From NCBI RefSeq assembly GCF_013085465.1, contig NZ_CP049838.1, positions 7,130,001 through 7,194,000 of the forward strand: a DNA stretch of 64,000 nucleotides, written 5' to 3'. This DNA comes from Streptomyces asoensis (GTDB taxonomy: Bacteria > Actinomycetota > Actinomycetes > Streptomycetales > Streptomycetaceae). Below, one piece after another: positions 58,375 to 64,000 of the stretch. The position numbers and the translations under genes were made by a program. How positions within the stretch are numbered: the stretch's first letter is position 1; every line of letters starts with the position of its first letter. The notes below the pieces were generated by a model. It was not told the DNA's origin and did no database searches. It saw nothing but the letters and a program-made list of their open reading frames with translations.

Positions 58375-61263
58375 TCAACCGGAGAAGCCGACGTGCGCCA
58401 GCCGCAGTGGGCCGCGCAGTCCGAGGCGCAGATCGTGGACGCCGCCGGCGGTGAGGGCCGCGTCGACGGTGACGTAGTCGTACGGTCCCGGCGTGGACGC
58501 GGCGACCGTCAGCGTGGCCAGGGTCGGGCCGCCGTCGAGCGACAGTTCCACCGTGCCCGAGCCGGCCACCGTCACCGTCACGCCCGTCGTGCCGGCGCCC
58601 GTGCCGAAGTCGCAGGCCCGGTAGAGCAGTTCGCCCGTCCCGCCCGCCACCGGCGTCACCGCGTCGCCCGACACCTTCGTACGGTCGGCGATCTCGACGC
58701 CGCTCTGCTCGTCGAAGTCGGCGGCCTCCAGACCGCGGCGGCGGACCGGGCGCGGGGCGGACGGTTCGCCCTCGAGCGTGACGGTCGTCCGCAGCCGGAC
58801 GTCCGTGCTGGACGCGCCGACCAGGAGGTCGTAAGGGCCGGACTCCAGACGCCATCGGCCCTGCGCCACGTCCCAGAAGGCGAAGGCGGACAGCGGGACG
58901 TCGAAGGAGAGCTCCGCGCTCGCGCCCGGGGCGAGCGTGACGCGGCGGTGGTCGAGCAGCTCGCGGCGCGGCCGGGTGACCGAGGGGTCCACGGCGCGGG
59001 TGTAGAGCTGGGCGACCTCGTCGGCCGTCAGGTCCCCCGTGTTGGTGACCGTGCAGGAGACGCGCGCCGTGCCGTCCTCGACGCGCACCGCCAGGTCCGC
59101 GTAGGAGAACGACGCGTAGGACAGGCCGTGCCCGAACGGGAACAGCGGGGTGCCCTCGAAGTAGAGGTACGTCTGCCGGGCGCCGATCACGTCGTAGTCG
59201 AGGAGGTCGGGCAGATCGGCGTCGTCGGCGTACCAGGTCTGCGGGAGGCGTCCGGCCGGGGAGACGTCACCGGCCAGGACCCGCGCGAGAGCGGTGCCCG
59301 CGGCCTGGCCGCCGTGCGCCGTCCACAGCACCGCGGACAGCGGCCCCGGCTCGATCGCGTACGGGTACGCCGACACCAGGGCCAGCACCGTGCGCGCGTT
59401 CGCCGCCCGGGCGGCCGCCAGCAGCCGCTCCTGGTGGGCCGGCAGCCGCAGCGTGGTGCGGTCCTCGGTCTCCCGGCCGTTGATGTGCGGGTCGTTGCCC
59501 GCCACGACCACGACCACGTCGGCCCCGGCCGTGACGCGGGTCACTGCGTCTTCGCCGGATTCGACGACGATGACCTCGACGACCTCGGGATTCTTCTCGT
59601 CCGGCCCGGCAACCCTGACGCCGTCGGCGGCGACACAGACAGGGCGACCCGTGCCCAGATGCAGCAGGAGGTGACCGTTCCCGTGGCTGTTCCCGTGCGT
59701 GTCCCCGTCGGCGTTCGCCTGCGGTTCCAGGCGGAACGTCTCCTGGACGACCCAGCCGCCGGGCTGGTCGGCGGAGGCGCGCAGGTAGCCGTCCTCGGCG
59801 ACGGAGAGGTAGCGCCCGTCGGGCGCGCGCAGCGTCAGCACGCCCTCGCCCCAGTCGACGAGCGCGAGCTCCGTACCGGTCGCGTCCGTGGTCAGCGGCG
59901 GGAGGTCGGTGCGGCCCGCGAGCAGCGCCGGGTCGAGGGCGCCCTCGGCGCCGCGCACCTCGTCGGTGGCCTCGGGGGCGGTGGGGACCTTCAGGAACGT
60001 CCCCGCGGAGGTCTTGAGCAGGACCCGGTCCACGCCCTCCGCGAACTCCACGCGCTCGGCGCCGAACCGCTCGTACAGGCCCTCCAGAGGGGTGGAGCGG
60101 TGCAGCAGCGTGCCGCTGTACCAGTCGAGCTTGCACTCGTCGGCCAGCAGGCCGACCACCGCGATCCGGGTGTCGGCGGCCAGCGGCAGCACACCGTCGT
60201 TGCGCAGCAGGACGATCGCCTGCTCGGCGGCCTCCCCGGCGAGGGTGCGATGGGCCGGGGAGTCGAACTCGCCGGTGCCGGCGTGCGGGTCGTAGTGCGG
60301 GTCGAACTCGCCCAGCCGGAACCGGACCGAGAGCTGGCGGCGGACCGCCGCGTCGACGTCGGCCCGGGTCAGCAGGCCCTGCTCCAGGGCGCCCTCGACC
60401 CGGGCGACGATCTGCGAGCTGTCCGTGCCGTGGTCGGTGAAGCTGTCCACGCCGGCCACGAGCGCGGCCGCCGTCGCCTCCTCGTGGGTGTCGAAGTAGT
60501 GCTCGGAGTCCACCAGGTTGGAGGGCGCGCCCGCGTCCGAGCAGACCAGCAGCTCCTCGTCGGTCCAGGCGCGCAGCTGCTCGCGCAGATACGGCGAGAC
60601 ATGGTTGGGGCGGCCGTTGACCAGGTTGTACGCCGGCATCACCCCGGCCACCGCGCCCGCCTCGACGCAGCCGCGGAAGGCGCGCAGATCGTACTCGTGC
60701 AGCACGCGCGGGCGGACCGAGGACGAGGTGACGTCCCGGCCGGTCTCGTTGTTGTGGGCCAGCCAGTGCTTGAGGACCGGGGCTGTGCGCCAGTACGTCG
60801 GATGATCGCCACGCAGACCGTGCGTGTAGGCGGTGGCGATGGCGGAGGTCAGCCGGGGGTCCTCGGAGTAACCCTCCTCGTTCCGGCCCCACAGGGGGTG
60901 GCGCAGCAGGTTGACGGTGGGCGACCAGACGTTCAGGCCCACCCGCTCGTCGCGGGCGCGCATCGCCCGGACCTCCTTGGACACCGCCTCGCCGACCCGG
61001 CGTACCAGGTCGGTGTTCCAGGTCGCGCCCAGGCCCACGGCCTGCGGGAACACCGTCGCCGGGCCCATCCAGGCGACGCCGTGCAGCGCCTCCTGGCCGG
61101 TACGGAAGGCGGCGATGCCGAGCCGCTCGACGGCGGGTGCGAACTGGTGCAGGAAGGAGACCTTCTCCTCGGGGGTCAGCCGGGACAGCAGATCGTCGAT
61201 GCGCTTCGCGAACGGCAGCTGCGGATCGCGGAAAGGCGGCGTGGGCGGCGTGTGTGCGGTCAC
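58375..61263 (-). CDS. Glycoside hydrolase family 3 beta-glucosidase-type enzyme
   Basis: A 962-residue GH3 enzyme. The N-terminal barrel has VGLNVWSPTVNLLRHPLWGR, VLKHWLAHNNETG and LLVCSDAGAPSNLVDS with the catalytic nucleophile Asp. A second alpha/beta sandwich domain contains a fascin/lectin-like insertion (about residues 450-540), and a fibronectin III-like domain and a C-terminal carbohydrate-binding-type module (CBM6-like) follow. No signal peptide is seen, so it may act inside the cell on imported oligosaccharides. I start at GTG 61263, with AAAGGGA upstream; ATG 61320 would place an operator in the coding region. Confidence 0.88.
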   Translation of the reverse strand: MTAHTPPTPPFRDPQLPFAKRIDDLLSRLTPEEKVSFLHQFAPAVERLGIAAFRTGQEALHGVAWMGPATVFPQAVGLGATWNTDLVRRVGEAVSKEVRAMRARDERVGLNVWSPTVNLLRHPLWGRNEEGYSEDPRLTSAIATAYTHGLRGDHPTYWRTAPVLKHWLAHNNETGRDVTSSSVRPRVLHEYDLRAFRGCVEAGAVAGVMPAYNLVNGRPNHVSPYLREQLRAWTDEELLVCSDAGAPSNLVDSEHYFDTHEEATAAALVAGVDSFTDHGTDSSQIVARVEGALEQGLLTRADVDAAVRRQLSVRFRLGEFDPHYDPHAGTGEFDSPAHRTLAGEAAEQAIVLLRNDGVLPLAADTRIAVVGLLADECKLDWYSGTLLHRSTPLEGLYERFGAERVEFAEGVDRVLLKTSAGTFLKVPTAPEATDEVRGAEGALDPALLAGRTDLPPLTTDATGTELALVDWGEGVLTLRAPDGRYLSVAEDGYLRASADQPGGWVVQETFRLEPQANADGDTHGNSHGNGHLLLHLGTGRPVCVAADGVRVAGPDEKNPEVVEVIVVESGEDAVTRVTAGADVVVVVAGNDPHINGRETEDRTTLRLPAHQERLLAAARAANARTVLALVSAYPYAIEPGPLSAVLWTAHGGQAAGTALARVLAGDVSPAGRLPQTWYADDADLPDLLDYDVIGARQTYLYFEGTPLFPFGHGLSYASFSYADLAVRVEDGTARVSCTVTNTGDLTADEVAQLYTRAVDPSVTRPRRELLDHRRVTLAPGASAELSFDVPLSAFAFWDVAQGRWRLESGPYDLLVGASSTDVRLRTTVTLEGEPSAPRPVRRRGLEAADFDEQSGVEIADRTKVSGDAVTPVAGGTGELLYRACDFGTGAGTTGVTVTVAGSGTVELSLDGGPTLATLTVAASTPGPYDYVTVDAALTAGGVHDLRLGLRGPLRLAHVGFSG

Positions 61264-61299
61264 GTGGGGATCCCTTTGCGGTGGAGCGGGGAGGCTCTT

Positions 61300-61313
61300 T
61301 CGAAGCGCTTCGA
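61300..61313. promoter_or_regulatory. LacI-type operator, copy 1
   Basis: TCGAAGCGCTTCGA is a perfect 14-base palindrome with the central CG step typical of LacI/GalR-family operators. It is 36 bases upstream of the chosen GH3 start. Confidence 0.75.
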
Positions 61314-61459
61314 TGCTCATTCGACGGTGGGGCGGGTGTCAAGGGGACTTCACTGCTATTTCAAGCAGCACATACGGAGAGGTCGCCCCTGATACCTCGG
61401 AGGAATGTTGGGAGCGACCCTTGTGCACCCCAGGGTGTTCACTTAACCTCGCAGCAACA

Positions 61460-61473
61460 TCGAAGCGCTTCGA
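61460..61473. promoter_or_regulatory. LacI-type operator, copy 2
   Basis: The same palindrome as at 61300, exactly 160 bases away and 117 bases before the sugar-binding protein start. The pair suggests joint control, and perhaps DNA looping, by one LacI-family repressor encoded outside the window. Confidence 0.75.
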
Positions 61474-61589
61474 CTGGAAATCCTCGAGACATTCGTCGGA
61501 GGACCGCTTCAGCTCAGCCAGTTCCACTCGAGACACCGCAGCCGACGGCCACCGCCGGGTGTCCTGGTGCGCCATGAAGGGTTGACGCA

Positions 61590-63278
61590 ATGACGCCGAA
61601 CGCCGCTTCCCTCTCTTCTGGTCCTTCCGGGCCCAGCCGGAGAAGCTTCCTCGCCTCCACCGCGGTCGCCACCGCAGCGGTGGCGGGAGGGATGCCGCTG
61701 CTAGCCGCCTGCGGCGGCACGGACAGCGGCTCGCGCGACGGCACCACCTCGGGCAAGGACGCGAACAAGCTGCTGCCGACGTACGTCGCCAGCACGGTCG
61801 CCCAGCCGGACATTCCGTCGAAGAACGGTTCGTCCGCCGGCTACACCGGCAAGGTCGACCTCGCGACCCTGACCGCCTCGGTCCCGAAGAAGCTCGGCAC
61901 CGGCGCCTCCTTCAAGATCATGTCCCCGTTCTGGGGCTCCCCGCCGAAGGCCGGCTGCGCCTACTACACGGCGCTCGACGCCGCAGCGGGCACCAAGATC
62001 ACCTGGCAGAACCAGGACGGCAACACCTACGGCCAGAAGCTGGGCGCCGTCCTCGCCTCCAGCTCCATACCCGACATGGTGGTCGTGCCCGGCTGGGAAC
62101 TGGTCGGCAAGATCGCGAACGCGGTCACCGCGAAGTTCATGGACCTGGGCCCCTACCTGGCGGGCGACAAGGTCAAGAAGTACCCGAACCTGGCCGCGAT
62201 CCCCTCCGACGCCTGGCGCATGGGCATCTTCGGCGGCGCGCTGCGCGGCATCCCGATGCCGGCCGCCACCGCGTCCTTCATCGTGCCCTACTACCGCAAG
62301 GACATCTTCGACAAGAAGGGCTACTCCGTACCCAAGTCGCCCGACGAGTTCCTCAGCTGGGCCAAGGAGGCCACCAGCGCCAAGGCCAAGGTGTGGGCCT
62401 GCGGGGACATGAACTGGACCGCGTGGAACATCTTCGGTGTCCGCCCCTCCGGGACGCTCGGCTGGAACATCGGCTCCGACGGCAAGCTGACGTACCGCGT
62501 CGAGCAGCCCGAGTACCTCGAGGCTCTGGAGTGGACGCGCAAGCTGTTCGACGCGGGCGTGGTCCACCCCGACGACAAGGCGCGCTCGGGCGACGCGGGC
62601 CAGCGGTTCACCGCCGGGCAGATCCTGGTCTTCAACAACGACATGTCCACCTGGTACGGCAAGACCGCCGAACAGGCCGCGGCCAACCCGGACTTCGTGA
62701 TCGAGGGCATGGACATCTTCGGCGCGGACGGTGGCGACCCGTCGCTGACGGCGGCCCAGCCCGCCGGCATCTGGTCGATGATCCGCAAGGGCGCCTCGAA
62801 GACGACGATCGAGAACGCGCTGGCCGCCGCCGACTTCGCGGCCGCGCCCTACGGCACCAAGGAGCGGATGCTCGTCGACTACGGCGTCGAGGGCACCCAC
62901 TACACGGTCAAGGACGGCGTCCCGGTCAAGACCGACCTGGGCAACTCCGAGGTCATCAACGCCTGGGTGATGCTGTCCGCGCCGGCCGCCTACTACGCCC
63001 ACCCCGACTACCCCGAGATCGCCCGCAAGCAGGTCGAGTGGCAGCAGCGGATGGGCGCCTTCATGAAGAAGACGTCCACGTACGGCATGAACATCGTCGA
63101 GCCGACCCGGTACGCGAACCTCTCCAGCCAGTTCGAGCAGCTGGAGATCGACTACGTACGCGGCAACAGGAAGCTGTCCGACGTGCAGGCCGCCATCTCC
63201 ACCTGGAAGTCCTCCGGCGGCGAGAAGCTGCGCGACTGGTACAAGCAGCTTCTCGACAAGAACGGCAGTGGCAACTGA
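61590..63278 (+). CDS. Sugar ABC transporter substrate-binding lipoprotein (LplA/YtcQ type)
   Basis: A 562-residue exported binding protein with a twin-arginine signal (SRRSFLAST) and lipobox LAAC. The large size and segments such as FKIMSPFWGSPP, VVVPGWELVGKI and GIFGGALRGIPMP fit the family 1 binding proteins paired with LplB/YtcP-type permeases for complex oligosaccharides. ATG 61590 has AAGGG upstream. The stop overlaps the permease start (TGATG). Shared operators with the divergent GH3 gene point to a beta-linked oligosaccharide; the exact sugar is unknown. Confidence 0.9.
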   Translation: MTPNAASLSSGPSGPSRRSFLASTAVATAAVAGGMPLLAACGGTDSGSRDGTTSGKDANKLLPTYVASTVAQPDIPSKNGSSAGYTGKVDLATLTASVPKKLGTGASFKIMSPFWGSPPKAGCAYYTALDAAAGTKITWQNQDGNTYGQKLGAVLASSSIPDMVVVPGWELVGKIANAVTAKFMDLGPYLAGDKVKKYPNLAAIPSDAWRMGIFGGALRGIPMPAATASFIVPYYRKDIFDKKGYSVPKSPDEFLSWAKEATSAKAKVWACGDMNWTAWNIFGVRPSGTLGWNIGSDGKLTYRVEQPEYLEALEWTRKLFDAGVVHPDDKARSGDAGQRFTAGQILVFNNDMSTWYGKTAEQAAANPDFVIEGMDIFGADGGDPSLTAAQPAGIWSMIRKGASKTTIENALAAADFAAAPYGTKERMLVDYGVEGTHYTVKDGVPVKTDLGNSEVINAWVMLSAPAAYYAHPDYPEIARKQVEWQQRMGAFMKKTSTYGMNIVEPTRYANLSSQFEQLEIDYVRGNRKLSDVQAAISTWKSSGGEKLRDWYKQLLDKNGSGN

Positions 63279-64000
63279 TGTCTCTCACGGCCGGGAGCAG
63301 ACCCGAAGGGACCCGTCCCCCCGCGGCCGTCGAGGAACCGACGGCCGCGGTCGCCACAGCTGTGGTGAAGGAGCGGGTGCCGCGCAAGGCGGGCAAGGCC
63401 GGCAAGGTCCCCTGGCGGATCCGGCTGCGCCGCGACCGCGCGCTCATCCTGATGACGCTGCCCGTCATCGTGCTGCTCCTGCTCTTCAACTACATCCCGT
63501 TGCTCGGCAATGTCGTCGCCTTCCAGGACTACGACCCGTACGTGTCCAGCAACGGCGTCACGGCGATCTTCCACAGCCCCTGGGTCGGTGTGGAGCAGTT
63601 CTCGCGGATGGTCGACGACCCGCTGTTCTGGAGCGCCGCGAAGAACACCCTCCTTCTGTTCTCCCTCCAACTGGTGCTGTTCTTCCCGATCCCCATCGCC
63701 CTCGCGCTGCTCATCAACAGCGTGATCCGGCCCCGGGTCCGGGCCGTGGCGCAGGCGATCATGTATCTGCCGCACTTCTTCTCGTGGGTCCTCGTGGTCA
63801 CCGTGTTCCAGCAGGTCTTCGGCGGCGCGGGCATCATCGCGCAGACCCTCGAGGACCACGGCTGGAGCGGCTTCGACCTGATGACCGACGCCGACCTCTT
63901 CAAGTATCTGGTCACCGCGCAGGCCGTGTGGAAGGACGCCGGCTGGGGGATCATCGTCTTCCTCGCCGCGCTGGCCGCCGTCAGCACCGATCTGTACGAG
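63278..64000 (+). CDS. Sugar ABC transporter permease, LplB type (3' end outside window)
   Basis: The reading frame opens at ATG 63278 within the stop of the binding-protein gene and runs off the right edge after 241 codons without a stop. A basic N-terminal tail of about 50 residues (KERVPRKAGKAGKVPWRIR) precedes membrane segments. LLLLFNYIPLLGNVVAFQDYDPY is the hallmark start of LplB/YteP permeases, and FWSAAKNTLLLFSLQLVLFF and YLPHFFSWVLVVTVFQQVF follow. The EAA-loop lies beyond the window. It should pair with a second permease downstream. Confidence 0.9.
   Translation, partial: MSLTAGSRPEGTRPPAAVEEPTAAVATAVVKERVPRKAGKAGKVPWRIRLRRDRALILMTLPVIVLLLLFNYIPLLGNVVAFQDYDPYVSSNGVTAIFHSPWVGVEQFSRMVDDPLFWSAAKNTLLLFSLQLVLFFPIPIALALLINSVIRPRVRAVAQAIMYLPHFFSWVLVVTVFQQVFGGAGIIAQTLEDHGWSGFDLMTDADLFKYLVTAQAVWKDAGWGIIVFLAALAAVSTDLYE

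Larger units (their letters stand above)
61264..61589. other. Divergent promoter region of the GH3/sugar transporter pair
   Basis: A 326-base interval without a gene between the GH3 gene and the sugar-binding protein gene. It holds two identical 14-base palindromes (61300-61313 and 61460-61473). Promoters must lie here; the AT-richer stretch at about 61345-61375 is a plausible place. Confidence 0.7.

Noticed and set aside
58336..61392. A 1018-codon open frame on the plus strand
   Set aside because: It is antisense to the GH3 gene, whose protein has clear family motifs. The open frame comes from the third-position G/C bias of the real gene and its translation is Arg/Gly/Val-rich without domains.

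Overview
The window is about 64 kb of very GC-rich actinobacterial chromosome and is almost certainly Streptomyces. It opens with the sporulation sigma factor gene whiG (5' end outside the window) and continues with the conserved rpsB-tsf-pyrH-frr-cdsA block. Codons favour G or C at the third position throughout, GTG and TTG starts are common, and many exported proteins carry Tat-type lipoprotein signals. I saw no rRNA, tRNA, CRISPR array or complete insertion sequence.

Layout. 1-9440: whiG, a TetR regulator, an M23-like exported protein, the ribosomal/translation/phospholipid core genes, a START-like protein with a MarR regulator, and rlmN. 9499-13433: a TPP riboswitch followed by a three-gene thiamine-type ABC importer. 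13534-18344: a sortase substrate (LAETG), a LOG-family gene whose 5' end is broken by a Streptomyces repeat, a VOC protein and a two-gene ABC exporter. 18540-23655: polyamine locus I (aminotransferase, Lrp regulator, aldehyde dehydrogenase, orphan polyamine-binding lipoprotein). 23697-36729: an accessory-looking stretch with a TetR/SDR/Hsp31-like cluster and three phased operators, a sortase/ECF-sigma operon, a TIR-metallophosphatase-like/pentapeptide/WD40 module, a serine hydrolase and an unusual sigma/anti-sigma/membrane fusion. 36711-41522: HxlR regulator and F420/NADP-reductase-like enzyme, glycerophosphodiesterase, adenosine deaminase, a DUF4190-type membrane protein and a NADAR protein. 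41745-58264: polyamine locus II (aldehyde dehydrogenase, complete PotABCD-like importer, FAD-dependent amine oxidase, PucR regulator, membrane ATPase, gabT, PAP2 phosphatase, a third aldehyde dehydrogenase). 58375-64000: a GH3 beta-glucosidase divergent from a sugar ABC importer, with two identical LacI-type operators between them; the permease runs off the right edge.

How the genes fit together. The two polyamine loci would import putrescine or spermidine, oxidise or transaminate it to aminoaldehydes, oxidise those to GABA-type acids and pass GABA through GabT and an aldehyde dehydrogenase towards succinate, under Lrp and PucR control. The thiamine importer is under TPP feedback. The GH3 enzyme and the last transporter look like one regulon for a plant-type oligosaccharide.

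The most novel part is 28770-33528. A two-TM protein and a cupin-like protein, both in lower-GC DNA, are translationally coupled to a TIR protein that keeps its predicted catalytic glutamate and carries a degenerate metallophosphatase domain. A pentapeptide/WD40 reading frame follows with no credible start codon, so TIR and WD40 parts were probably one polypeptide now split by a frameshift at an 18-bp repeat tract. This looks like an uncharacterised conflict or signalling system.
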